Source: an uncultured Eubacterium sp.
GTDB lineage: Bacteria; Bacillota; Clostridia; Lachnospirales; Lachnospiraceae
Length of the DNA stretch: 64,000 nucleotides
Assembly: GCA_910585745.1 (NCBI GenBank)
Contig: CAJUFM010000006.1
Location: forward strand, 1-64,000
Direction: 5' to 3'
In this document: positions 16,164 through 24,567 of the stretch, one piece after another
Numbering within the stretch: the stretch's first letter is position 1
Layout: each line of letters begins with the position of its first letter
Made by a program: the position numbers and the translations under genes
The notes under the pieces: generated by a model
What the model was told of the DNA's origin: nothing
The model's database searches: none
Seen by the model: the letters and a program-made list of their open reading frames with translations, nothing else

Positions 16164-16870
16164 AACCTGCTCTCCTTTTCCTGTTCAATCAAATGATATT
16201 TTATTTTAACCCTCGTCAGCCTGCTCAACACCGGTTTGTGAAGCAGTACAAGGAATATAACCGTAGATATGCCGAACATAAGATTCATCGGCAAGCCTGT
16301 CCCGTATACCCACAGGATGGAATTCCATGTATTTTCTCCCATGGAATAAAAAAGTGTGTTGATATCCACAATACCTCCATAAACCACAACAACGGATATC
16401 AACCCATAGATTGAGATTGAAAACCGGTTCACCGGTACCTTTCGGAACAGGAGGCCGGCAAAAAAGCCCACCAGGCCCAATGCAAACATCTGAAAGGGCG
16501 TCCAGGATCCCTGTCCAAAATAAAAATTCGACACAAAAGCACTGACAGCTCCTGTGATAAACCCAGACTCTGCCCCCAGTGAGATTCCTGTGATAATGAC
16601 CACCGCCGCCAGCGGCTTTATCTGGGGAAGAATAAAAAAAGAAACCCTCGAAACTACCCCGATGGCACACATCACAGCAATGATCGTCAGCTCAGCCACA
16701 GAAGGTCTTCGGTTCTCAAACCCAAGAACGAACAATATCACTCCTGCTAACATGATTGCCATACTGATATAATAATATTCCCTGCCCCTTAGTACCAAAA
16801 GACTATAGACAAGAAGTGCGATGCAGAAGATCAGCACCAGCACATATCCCCACACTCTTTTATTCTTCAT
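16160..16870 (-). CDS. ECF transporter S component, probably for corrinoids
   Basis: A 236-residue protein with two N-terminal transmembrane helices followed by a six-helix S-component core (about residues 60-225). Stretches such as ELTIIAVMCAIGVVSRV and GAVSAFVSNFYFGQGSWTPFQM are typical of ECF S components. It would bind the vitamin and insert with EcfT/EcfA. The substrate is inferred from context: the operon begins with a transcobalamin-like DUF4430 protein and faces a cobalamin riboswitch. Start and stop overlap both neighbours by four bases. Another cofactor cannot be excluded from sequence. Confidence 0.75.
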   Translation of the reverse strand: MKNKRVWGYVLVLIFCIALLVYSLLVLRGREYYYISMAIMLAGVILFVLGFENRRPSVAELTIIAVMCAIGVVSRVSFFILPQIKPLAAVVIITGISLGAESGFITGAVSAFVSNFYFGQGSWTPFQMFALGLVGFFAGLLFRKVPVNRFSISIYGLISVVVVYGGIVDINTLFYSMGENTWNSILWVYGTGLPMNLMFGISTVIFLVLLHKPVLSRLTRVKIKYHLIEQEKESRL

Positions 16871-18351
16871 AAAATAAACCTTTCTGACACGATCTGCGGA
16901 TACCTGTCTCCCACGATCCGCTGGACTGCTGTCGTATAAAAAAGCCCTCCCCGGAAAAAATCCTGTGTCTTCATCGGCGGTGTGATCTCCCCGTCAAAAC
17001 TCATCGACATATATTCACAGGTATTTGCGGCAAATTCTACATCATGGGATACCACGATCACGGTCTTTCCTGTCTCCGCCAACTCTGCCAGCCAGGCGCC
17101 AAACTGCTTCTTCCAAAATGGATCCAGTCCCTTCGTCGGCTCGTCAAACAAATAAATGTCCCCATCCTGTTCATACAGGTACGCCATGGCAGTCCGCTGC
17201 ATCTGTCCACCACTCACATCATAGGGATGCCTGTCAAAGATTGGCTGCAGTCCAAATTTTTCCACTGCCGATCCTGTTTTTATTATATCACAGATCCGGT
17301 CCCCGATAAACATGTATTTCGGTTCCTGGGGCAGATAGGAAATCCTGCCTTGAACCTTCATTTTTCCGTGATAACATTTTTCCGCTCCCGCAAGAACTTT
17401 TAAAAAAGTAGATTTTCCGGTGCCATTCCCGCCGGCGATGCCATAAATCCTGCCAGGTACTGCCTCAAAACAAACCTCTCTCAGCACATCTTTTCCCTTC
17501 TTCTCATAGCGGAAAAACAAATTGTGGCACTCAATAGACAAACCTCTCTCCCTATCCTCCTGAGATGGTTCCAGATCTACGGCCAGACACTGAATATCGT
17601 TGCCATAAAACCAGTTCCGGCATTCTTTCACACTGGAAGGACAGGCATTTCTTTCCTCAGAAAATCGATGATAAAACCGGACAAAAGAGGGCATATAATC
17701 CATAAACTCCCCGGATAATTCAGAATGGCATATTTTTTCATATACCTGATGCAACTGTCCCCAGGCAGCGATCTGCCCCTTGTGGAGCACCATCATTTTA
17801 TCACAGAGCGCCAGCACTTCTTCCAGCCGCTGTTCCACGAGAATGACTGTGATTCCCAACTGGGAATTCAGCCGCCGCAAAATATCCAGAAACGCAGATG
17901 CCGCCATAGGATCCAATTGAGCGGTGGGCTCGTCCAGCAGGATCACCTCTGGATCTGTGACCAATACTGAGGCAAGATTCAAAAGCTGTTTTTCCCCACC
18001 CGACAGAGAACAGGTATCCCTCTCCATCCAGTCCTCCATACCAAAATACGTGGCGGTACCGGCGATGGCATGCCGCATCTTCTCCGTGGGAATTCCCATA
18101 TTTTCCATCCCAAAAGCCAGCTCATGCCGTACCTTATCCGTCACAATCTGATTGGATGGATTCTGGGATACAAAACCGAACTCCTGGTGCGCTTCCTTGA
18201 TGCAGCGCAGGAGCGTCGTCTTGCCAGATCCAGAAGCCCCGCAGACCACCACAAACTCTCCCCTCACCACATCAAAAGATAGGTTATTCAACACGGCTTC
18301 TGTACTTCCGCCGTAGGTATAGCTTATATCTTTGAAACAATATGTTTCCAT
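16867..18351 (-). CDS. ECF transporter ATPase with two fused ABC domains
   Basis: A 494-residue protein made of two ABC nucleotide-binding domains. Domain 1: Walker A GASGSGKTT, signature LSGGEKQ, Walker B VILLDEPTAQLDP. Domain 2: Walker A GGNGTGKST, signature VSGGQMQR, Walker B IYLFDEPTKGLDP. This corresponds to EcfA1 and EcfA2 in one chain. The start at 18351 is chosen because GGGAGG lies nine bases upstream; the open frame extends further only inside ecfT. It overlaps the end of ecfT by 28 bases. It powers the S and T components encoded on either side. Confidence 0.9.
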   Translation of the reverse strand: METYCFKDISYTYGGSTEAVLNNLSFDVVRGEFVVVCGASGSGKTTLLRCIKEAHQEFGFVSQNPSNQIVTDKVRHELAFGMENMGIPTEKMRHAIAGTATYFGMEDWMERDTCSLSGGEKQLLNLASVLVTDPEVILLDEPTAQLDPMAASAFLDILRRLNSQLGITVILVEQRLEEVLALCDKMMVLHKGQIAAWGQLHQVYEKICHSELSGEFMDYMPSFVRFYHRFSEERNACPSSVKECRNWFYGNDIQCLAVDLEPSQEDRERGLSIECHNLFFRYEKKGKDVLREVCFEAVPGRIYGIAGGNGTGKSTFLKVLAGAEKCYHGKMKVQGRISYLPQEPKYMFIGDRICDIIKTGSAVEKFGLQPIFDRHPYDVSGGQMQRTAMAYLYEQDGDIYLFDEPTKGLDPFWKKQFGAWLAELAETGKTVIVVSHDVEFAANTCEYMSMSFDGEITPPMKTQDFFRGGLFYTTAVQRIVGDRYPQIVSERFIL

Positions 18352-19169
18352 CTGAGTTCCTCCCTTATATTTATCCCCAGAGGAATAAAAAACAATAGAA
18401 TAAATAAAAGGTACGCTGCCATGCCCATTCCATCTTGGCTGTATTCTATGTATGGAAAGGCAAGGAATCCAGTCTGGGAGCAGGCATACATCCCCATACC
18501 TATCGAAGCAGCAAGAAACAGACATACCATCAATACCATATCTCTACTCTGAAACCTGCGGGTATAAATGCTGGTCCGCCTTTTTCCTTCCAGTCGATTT
18601 CCGTACCCACGGTCTCTCATGGCAGTGCCCATTTCCAAAGAATCTTCCAGGGCAAGCCCCACCAGTGTCGTTAAAATTCCCTTCTGCAGTTTATGATTTT
18701 CCCGGATCTTTTTATAATCCCGCCGGATTTTAGGGATCAGCCGCAGTGCCATGGAAAATAAAAGGCTGGCGTGGGGCAGCTGGTTTCCGAAAAGACACAG
18801 GATCTTCTCCGAAGTCATGATCTGGCTGCAGCACCCGAACATCAGAAGAGAGGCTGCCAACAGAGTTCCTGTCATACAACCGTAGAATAAACACTCTGCT
18901 GTTACCGGAAGATCTCCAATCCAGCACAGTACTGTGACTCCCCGGTGATTGACCAGGGCATTGATGCCACCGCAGGCCACGACCATTCCCAGACATTTTC
19001 CTACAAAACTTATTCCCTCAGACACACCTTTCACATACAGATAAAGGGCACTCTGGCTGATAAGGGAAACCCCCAGGAGCACCGGATCAAATACAAAAAT
19101 TGTTATGATCGTCACCGCTGCAAAATACACGAAGATCACCGCAGGATGATATTTGCTGAAACCATTCAC
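18324..19169 (-). CDS. ECF transporter transmembrane T component
   Basis: A 281-residue CbiQ/EcfT-like membrane protein with four to six transmembrane helices. The coupling motif AMRDRGYG, which contacts the ATPases, is present around residue 200 and the N-terminus reads FSKYHPAV as usual. I place the start at the GTG at 19169, which has AAGGAGG seven bases upstream. An in-frame TTG at 19235 would add 22 untypical residues. It is the second gene of the minus operon. Confidence 0.85.
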   Translation of the reverse strand: MNGFSKYHPAVIFVYFAAVTIITIFVFDPVLLGVSLISQSALYLYVKGVSEGISFVGKCLGMVVACGGINALVNHRGVTVLCWIGDLPVTAECLFYGCMTGTLLAASLLMFGCCSQIMTSEKILCLFGNQLPHASLLFSMALRLIPKIRRDYKKIRENHKLQKGILTTLVGLALEDSLEMGTAMRDRGYGNRLEGKRRTSIYTRRFQSRDMVLMVCLFLAASIGMGMYACSQTGFLAFPYIEYSQDGMGMAAYLLFILLFFIPLGINIREELRWKHIVSKI

Positions 19170-19244
19170 AGGCACCCCTCCTTCCTGGCTCGGTAGCGCA
19201 AAATTGAACCTTGTTTCCTCCTGTGCCAGCCACAAAATCTCCTC

Positions 19245-20132
19245 TTAATATTCACAGGTGTAGTTGAAAACTACCTGGTCCCCTTTTTTCAATCCGTATT
19301 TATTACTGCCACATCCCGGATCTTTTCCATTGACGGAATACATCCACCCGCTCTCATCCCCGCAGTCAAACTCATACAGATTATGTATCCCCTTGATATA
19401 ATAGGAGGAATATAACGGCGTAAAAACATAATCCAAATGAATCTCCTTCTCTTTGCAAACCCGTTTCAGCAGATCAAAGACCGTCTCTCCTTCTTCAAAA
19501 ACAAAATTCCCTTTTAAAATAATTCCATCTTTCGGAATTACTTTTTTGGCACTTTCACTCAGCTTGTCCATATAGGAAAATACATCCTGACAGGTGATGG
19601 TAAGACTGCATTCATCCTTCTGTATCGGTGTACTCGTCACAGCCGGGGATGAAGAAGGTGCTGTTGTAACGGCCTGGGTACTTTTTTTCGGGTTCTTTGT
19701 GCTCTGTGGTTTTGGCTGGGAGCCGATGTTTTTTTTGGGAGATTTGGTCTTAGCCGATGACGTATCCGCTGTCTTCTTGTCTGTTTTCTTGTCTGTCTTT
19801 TTGTCTACTTTATTATCTGCTTTCCTGTCTGCTGACTTATATGATTTCTTATGGTCGTTATTCCTCTTGGCAGACGCCTTAGTGGGGGTATTTTCTTTTT
19901 TACGGAGGGCGGCATAACTCACCGCTGCTTCTCTGGGACCACTGGAAGATATGGCTGCTTTAGTGCCTTCCTTTTGAACCGCAGAAACTGTTTCCTGCTG
20001 GGGAAGCATTTCATTTTCCACTACACTAGTAGAAACATTATCACTTCTCCCGATTCCTTTTATGATCAGCACTGTACACAGAACAGCAATAAAAAGCAAG
20101 CAGCCTAAAATGATTTTTTTATTTCCCTTCAT
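19245..20132 (-). CDS. Membrane-anchored DUF4430 (transcobalamin-like) protein
   Basis: A 295-residue exported protein. Residues 7-27 form an uncleaved signal anchor. Residues 60-165 are a low-complexity Lys/Thr/Ser linker with the near-repeats KADNKVDKKTDKKTDKKT and a Thr/Pro stretch. Residues 175-295 form a DUF4430 domain (ETVFDLLKRVCKEK and GWMYSVNGKDPG visible), the fold of the C-terminal domain of transcobalamin. It heads the ECF operon, ending 76 bases before the chosen ecfT start. Inference: it captures corrinoid outside the membrane and presents it to the S component. Confidence 0.8.
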   Translation of the reverse strand: MKGNKKIILGCLLFIAVLCTVLIIKGIGRSDNVSTSVVENEMLPQQETVSAVQKEGTKAAISSSGPREAAVSYAALRKKENTPTKASAKRNNDHKKSYKSADRKADNKVDKKTDKKTDKKTADTSSAKTKSPKKNIGSQPKPQSTKNPKKSTQAVTTAPSSSPAVTSTPIQKDECSLTITCQDVFSYMDKLSESAKKVIPKDGIILKGNFVFEEGETVFDLLKRVCKEKEIHLDYVFTPLYSSYYIKGIHNLYEFDCGDESGWMYSVNGKDPGCGSNKYGLKKGDQVVFNYTCEY

Positions 20133-20315
20133 CTTTGTCTCATCCCCTTTTGCTGTCCAGGTATTTTGAATTCGGCAGAACTTATTTTATCATATTTTTT
20201 TCTTTTCTGCCAATAAATTTTTGTGTACGTCGAATTGCCAGTAATATGTTTTTGCTTGAAATCTTCTATTTTGAAATTTTATTTCCCCAATTCCCTTTCA
20301 TTTTCCCAAAATATA

Positions 20316-20324
20316 TGCTACAAT
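20316..20324 (+). promoter_or_regulatory. Possible extended -10 promoter for the cobalamin leader
   Basis: TGCTACAAT is an extended -10 hexamer (TACAAT at 20319-20324) about 27 bases before the riboswitch. The -35 region is poor. The rest of 20133-20315 shows no gene. Confidence 0.4.
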
Positions 20325-20350
20325 CATAAAGATTTATTTAATATAAGTAG

Positions 20351-20639
20351 CTGTATAGGTTTCTGGTGACGCGCTGATGTCACATTGGCATGCACAGGCA
20401 TGCAGCCTGACGGTGCCAAGTCCAACCTGATTCGATTTGGTATCGTCAGGCTAAACAGAATTAATAGGGAAGCCGGTTCGAGTCCGGCACAGCCCCCGCT
20501 GCCGTATTTGAGGATGCCGATAACAGGACCGGAATACTATTCCTGTACCCCGGTCAGCCACTGGAACAGCCCATCGGGCTAATTATCTGGGAAGGCGTTA
20601 TCTGCAGTTGATACATAAGTCGGAAGACCTGCCATACAG
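20351..20639 (+). ncRNA. Cobalamin (B12) riboswitch
   Basis: The outer P1 stem pairs CTGTATAGGT (20351-20360) with ACCT...ATACAG ending at 20639. Conserved elements are visible: GGGAAGCCGGTTCGAGTCCGGC followed by CAGCCCCCGCT near 20470-20505, the B12-box-like GCCACTGG at 20557-20564, and GTCGGAAGACCTGCC at the 3' end. A long peripheral insert (about 20380-20460) makes it larger than average. It precedes two hairpin terminators and the secreted DUF4430 gene, so it should shut these genes off when adenosylcobalamin is plentiful. Confidence 0.93.
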
Positions 20640-20692
20640 TACGAAATATTACCTTTCGGAGGGAGAGGGAATGTTTTGACAGCTTATGAACT

Positions 20693-20726
20693 AGTCCAAT
20701 GACGTGATCACGATTGGTCTGTTTTT
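20693..20726 (+). terminator. First terminator of the riboswitch expression platform
   Basis: Arms AGTCCAAT (20693-20700) and ATTGGTCT (20713-20720), with one mismatch, enclose the inner palindrome CGTGATCACG. A five-T run follows at 20722-20726. Confidence 0.6.
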
Positions 20727-20750
20727 GTTGTACAAGTTATGTCATAACTA

Positions 20751-20787
20751 CCCTTTATACTCTTTTCCAGGTATAAAGGGATTTTTT
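20751..20787 (+). terminator. Second terminator of the riboswitch expression platform
   Basis: Exact 10-base arms CCCTTTATAC (20751-20760) and GTATAAAGGG (20771-20780), followed by a six-T run. It is only 25 bases after the first terminator and about 85 bases before the coding start. Confidence 0.85.
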
Positions 20788-20870
20788 GTTCTACTATATT
20801 AAATTAAGATCATATAGAAATCAACGATGACTACACAACAAGCGCAGTATGCGCAGAAATGAGGAAGCTT

Positions 20871-22079
20871 ATGAAAACAAAAAAACGATTTTTAGCCCTG
20901 CTTCTCTCTGTTGCCATGATCTTTTCTGTTTCTGTGGCAGACAGGGAAATTTCGGCAGAGACAAAGGCAGACAATGACACGGTCACGGTTACATTACGGG
21001 TTGAAGATTCCAGCAAAACTCTGGTTCCCCCCACCAGTATCACACTGGACAAAGATACTGTAGCCAGGATCAACAACACCTTTAATGCCTCTGTGGAGAC
21101 TCCAGTGCTTGAGACTGCTCATGTGACTGCTGCCCATGCCCTGGCAAAATACATATCGGACCAATCCAAAACACCGGCTTCTGACCTGACCTTTGCTTAT
21201 GGCAATCCTGCCACTATACCAGGGCAGGACACACTGGACAGCTCCTACTTCTGGTCCTTCCGGGTGAACAATACTTCTCTGGTCATGGAAGATGGTTTTA
21301 CCCAGTACAACTTTACCAGCTGCCCGGTTCAGGATGGAGACAGTATCGTCGTATTCCGACAGTATTATAACTCTACTACCAGCGAGTCCAGCTCCTATTC
21401 TTATTTTGATAAGGAATCCTATGAAACGAAAGTGAATGAAAAAGTTTCTGTCACACTAAAGAAGGAAAGCTTTGATGAAAACTGGAACACAATAACAGTC
21501 CCGATGGCAGATCAAAATATCATTATCGCCATGGTAAATACAGCTGGTTCCGGTCCGGTACCTGCCATCGCACAGTTGGCCACCACGGACAAAAACGGCA
21601 TAGCAGATCTCTCCTTTAACAAAGCGGGTACCTATGCCCTGTATTCCAGCAGTATGAATGCAGACGGCACCCCGGTAACTTCCCGTGCTTACGCGAAGAT
21701 CACCGTAAAAGAAACACAGCCTCCTGCCACTGCCACCCCGGCTCCGCCAGTGCCCGTTGTCACTCCGCCGCCAACAATACCACAGCATCACAGCTGTGTA
21801 ATTAAAAGCCCCCTTGTACCTCAAAAAATAAAAGCCAAAGTAAAAAAGAAAAAAGCCGCCATATCCTGGAAACGCGCGGTCCTGGCAGATGGATATGAAG
21901 TATTCTATTCTAAGAAAAACAAAAAAAACTTCAAAAAACTTTCCGATACAAAAAAGACAAAAATAACAAAGAAGTTAAAAAAAGGAAAGTATTTTGTAAA
22001 ATGCCGCAGCTATAAAATGTCCGGCAAAGAAAAAATTTACAGTAAATACAGTAAGATTATTTCTTTTAAAGTAAAATGA
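20871..22079 (+). CDS. Secreted DUF4430 (transcobalamin-like) protein with Lys-rich C-terminal domain
   Basis: A 402-residue exported protein. The ATG at 20871 is chosen because GAGG lies seven bases upstream; an ATG at 20859 is possible. A signal peptide (about 1-30, KTKKRFLALLLSVAMIFSV) is followed by a DUF4430-like part at about 75-165 (DSSYFWSFRVNNTSLV and DGDSIVVFRQYY), a beta-rich middle, a Thr/Pro linker (ATPAPPVPVVTPPP) and an Fn3-like C-terminal domain full of lysines (KVKKKKAAISWKRA). No sortase signal is seen; the basic domain may hold it to the anionic wall. Riboswitch control ties it to B12 uptake. Confidence 0.8.
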   Translation: MKTKKRFLALLLSVAMIFSVSVADREISAETKADNDTVTVTLRVEDSSKTLVPPTSITLDKDTVARINNTFNASVETPVLETAHVTAAHALAKYISDQSKTPASDLTFAYGNPATIPGQDTLDSSYFWSFRVNNTSLVMEDGFTQYNFTSCPVQDGDSIVVFRQYYNSTTSESSSYSYFDKESYETKVNEKVSVTLKKESFDENWNTITVPMADQNIIIAMVNTAGSGPVPAIAQLATTDKNGIADLSFNKAGTYALYSSSMNADGTPVTSRAYAKITVKETQPPATATPAPPVPVVTPPPTIPQHHSCVIKSPLVPQKIKAKVKKKKAAISWKRAVLADGYEVFYSKKNKKNFKKLSDTKKTKITKKLKKGKYFVKCRSYKMSGKEKIYSKYSKIISFKVK

Positions 22080-22093
22080 TGAAATTTCTTGAT

Positions 22094-22120
22094 AAATAGG
22101 GCGCATCGGGCGCCCTATTT
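22094..22120 (+). terminator. Hairpin between the two riboswitch-controlled genes
   Basis: Perfect 11-base arms AAATAGGGCGC (22094-22104) and GCGCCCTATTT (22110-22120) with a five-base loop. The T-run is short (TTTG), so it may be a weak terminator or an mRNA-stabilising hairpin. Confidence 0.55.
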
Positions 22121-22157
22121 GTGAAAGATCTAAACGAAAAGACAAAGGAGACCAACC

Positions 22158-23885
22158 ATGAAACGAATCGTTTGCCTTCTACTGATCGTCACTCTCTTTC
22201 TGATCCCCTGTTCCAGCGCTTCTGCCTGGACATGTTTCCGAAACGAAGAAGGGCGGTCCGGAGCCAATACCATCCAAGCTGCCACGCCGATTGACACGAA
22301 TACCACCGGGCCGAGATGGAAAAAAAGATTTTCAAAGAGTATGGGACCTGTCATGAATTCGACTCCTGTCATAACAGAAAAAAACATCTACATTGTAAGT
22401 AAAAATGTTCTGTATAAGACAGACAAAGAGGGGACGGTCCTCTCGACACTACAACTCTGTGCCTCCATGAATTCCATGTGCCATATGGCTTCCGACAGAA
22501 AAAATCTATATATTCCCCTGGGAGGGGGACTCCTGCAGTGTGTCGATATGAACACCATGACCTCTGTCTGGACCAGCGAATCCTTCGGCGGCCAGTCCCT
22601 GACCACCGTATACATTCATAATGGTCTGGTCTACGCAGGCACTACCAACGGAGACGGAACTGAGGGCTACTATTACTGTGTCGGGGCTGAGGATGGAAAA
22701 ACCCGGTGGAGCTATCAAAATGAGACATACCCCTGCGGTTACTACTGGAGCGGCGCCGTCTCAGCTACATTACCCGCCGGAGAATGCCTTTTATTTGGCG
22801 GGGACAATGGCATCCTGGTCTCCCACAGCCTGGCCAGTGACCAGGTATATGACACACTGGACCTTAGTTCCATCACTGGCTCTAAAGGGAAGATCCGTGC
22901 CGGGATCACATATGACGCCGCATCCGACGCCTTCTATACCACCTCCAATAATGGATATCTGTACCAGATCCGCATGGGTGAAAAGGGGAACTTTGACATG
23001 GTAAACTTTGTCTTTCTTGGAGACTCCATCGGTAAGACAGTCAACTGCACCAGCACTCCCACGATTTACAACGGCAGGATCTATGTCTGCAGTTATTATG
23101 ACAATGCTGGCCGCATCAGTGTCATCGATGCTGACACCATGCACACCATCTATGCTGCCACCACTGGTACAGCGGATATTAAATCCTCCCCTCTCGTATC
23201 CACTGGCTATGCTACGGAGGAAAACCATCACCGGGTCTATGTATATTTTACTCAGAATACCGTACCAGGGGGAATATATTATATTGAAGACAGCTCAGTT
23301 ACTGAGTCAGCAGATATAAAAACCTTGTATGAGCCAAAAAACAATCCTCAGTTCTGTCTGCACAGCCTGGCGGCAGACGCAGAAGGAACCCTGTATTATT
23401 CCAACGATTCCGGTACCTTTTTTGCGGTTCACGAGGGCTTTGCCTCTGGCGATATCCTGCCACCGCCTTCTCCCACCACCCCTGCTGACCTGCCGGCTGA
23501 TTCCACAGTGTCCCCCGTTACTCCGGCCGATCCCACAGGAAAACCAGGAACCTCCACCGTTTTTTCCCCGTCTCTGACGCCGGACCCCCAGCAGACGCCT
23601 CCTGGTACCACACCAAAGAAAAAAATTCGTCCTGGCAAACCATCCAGAATAAGAATAATAAAGAAAAAAAAGCACCGGGGAAAATATAAGGTTACTCTTT
23701 CCTGGAAAAAGGGAAACCACTCAAAAAAGACACAGATCAAAATAAAAGGCAAAAAACTGAAAACCGTCTCCGTCAGCAAATACACGCTGTCGCTCAAAAA
23801 GGGAGTCCACACCATCCTTCTATATGGTTATATCTCCCCCTCACAAAAGAGCTCTGCCGCCAGAATACGCTTCCGTGTATCCTGA
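22158..23885 (+). CDS. Secreted PQQ-like beta-propeller protein with Lys-rich C-terminal domain
   Basis: A 575-residue exported protein. Signal peptide at 1-21 (CLLLIVTLFLIPCSSASA). Residues 30-430 contain repeated blade-like segments of PQQ/YncE type (for example NIYIVSKNVLYKTDKEG, GLVYAGTTNGDG and RIYVCSYYDNAGRISVID), then a Pro/Thr-rich linker (435-490) and a basic Fn3-like domain (490-575). It lacks a sortase motif. AAAGGAG precedes the start. Its position 78 bases behind the DUF4430 gene suggests joint riboswitch control and a part in corrinoid capture at the wall, which is inference. Beta-propeller surface proteins bind B12 in Bacteroidetes (BtuG), but no homology is claimed. Confidence 0.75.
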   Translation: MKRIVCLLLIVTLFLIPCSSASAWTCFRNEEGRSGANTIQAATPIDTNTTGPRWKKRFSKSMGPVMNSTPVITEKNIYIVSKNVLYKTDKEGTVLSTLQLCASMNSMCHMASDRKNLYIPLGGGLLQCVDMNTMTSVWTSESFGGQSLTTVYIHNGLVYAGTTNGDGTEGYYYCVGAEDGKTRWSYQNETYPCGYYWSGAVSATLPAGECLLFGGDNGILVSHSLASDQVYDTLDLSSITGSKGKIRAGITYDAASDAFYTTSNNGYLYQIRMGEKGNFDMVNFVFLGDSIGKTVNCTSTPTIYNGRIYVCSYYDNAGRISVIDADTMHTIYAATTGTADIKSSPLVSTGYATEENHHRVYVYFTQNTVPGGIYYIEDSSVTESADIKTLYEPKNNPQFCLHSLAADAEGTLYYSNDSGTFFAVHEGFASGDILPPPSPTTPADLPADSTVSPVTPADPTGKPGTSTVFSPSLTPDPQQTPPGTTPKKKIRPGKPSRIRIIKKKKHRGKYKVTLSWKKGNHSKKTQIKIKGKKLKTVSVSKYTLSLKKGVHTILLYGYISPSQKSSAARIRFRVS

Positions 23886-23894
23886 CGGCAGAGC
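23845..23894 (-). terminator. Terminator at the end of the hypothetical gene (minus strand)
   Basis: Exact nine-base arms GCTCTGCCG (23851-23859) and CGGCAGAGC (23886-23894), with inner ATACGC/GTGTAT pairing. On the minus strand TTTT follows at 23848-23845. The plus-strand stop codon of the propeller gene lies inside the loop side of the stem. Confidence 0.6.
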
Positions 23895-23900
23895 CGGACA

Positions 23901-24446
23901 TCATTCTTCTGTTTCCTCACTATCTGAGCCCTCTGAAGAATCCCCGGATCCCTCACTGGAGGTCTGGGGAGAGGAAATAGATACGCTGACTCCCTCTTCC
24001 TCCTGCATCTTCTCCAACAGGCTCTTGTGCTTTTTCGGTTTTACATTCTGTACAGCCATCATCTTCGCTTTCAAATAAAGATCACTGTTATAACGGAATA
24101 AAAAATTCTCATCCTTTGGCGGCACTTTCTCCCCCTTCATGATACGCCTCGCGATGGCAAGAGCGCGGGCAAGGGCGCCATAAGAATTCTTCTTTTTCTT
24201 CCTCGCTTTTTGGGTCTTCTGTGCCATCTTCTTCCTTTGCTCATTCATCTTCTGATAAGCCCTGGCAAGAGCCTTCCCTTCCTCTGACAGCTCTGTCACA
24301 TCTGTATATTTTTTTGAATCTCCCTTTTTACCCTGGCTTCCCTGGATCGCTGGCTTCCTTTTCGTATTCCCATGCCTTTGGCTCTGATCATCCGCTTTCA
24401 GCATCCCAGGCTGCTCTTTGTATTCCGTCCGATCTGTAACATTCAT
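23901..24446 (-). CDS. Hypothetical basic/acidic protein
   Basis: A 181-residue soluble protein that I do not recognise. The N-terminal half is Lys/Arg/Gln rich and disordered; residues 50-150 look helical (TELSEEGKALARAYQKM, ALARALAIARRIMKGEKVPP, YNSDLYLKAKMMA); the last 25 residues are Ser/Glu/Asp rich. The pattern VTELSEEG...ARRIMKGEKVP...KDENFLFRYNSDLY resembles small Lachnospiraceae proteins of unknown role. It has no signal peptide. It is a single gene convergent with the propeller gene. 24447-24567 upstream shows nothing further. Confidence 0.55.
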   Translation of the reverse strand: MNVTDRTEYKEQPGMLKADDQSQRHGNTKRKPAIQGSQGKKGDSKKYTDVTELSEEGKALARAYQKMNEQRKKMAQKTQKARKKKKNSYGALARALAIARRIMKGEKVPPKDENFLFRYNSDLYLKAKMMAVQNVKPKKHKSLLEKMQEEEGVSVSISSPQTSSEGSGDSSEGSDSEETEE

Positions 24447-24567
24447 CTTCTATCACATCCTTGTTCTGACACCAGGCATCCAAAACCATCCCTGGCATCA
24501 AAGTCTCAGGGCAATTCCATTTACCCTTGTAAATAATCTCAATATATATATCGGACGATAGAAAAAA

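Noticed and set aside
18352..18525. 58-codon N-terminal extension of the ECF ATPase
   Set aside because: It lies inside ecfT, has no ABC homology, and the ATG at 18351 has its own ribosome site.
20657..20679. A minimal Met-Phe-stop frame with GGAGGG upstream inside the riboswitch expression platform
   Set aside because: Too short to support; the GGAGGG can equally belong to the switch structure.
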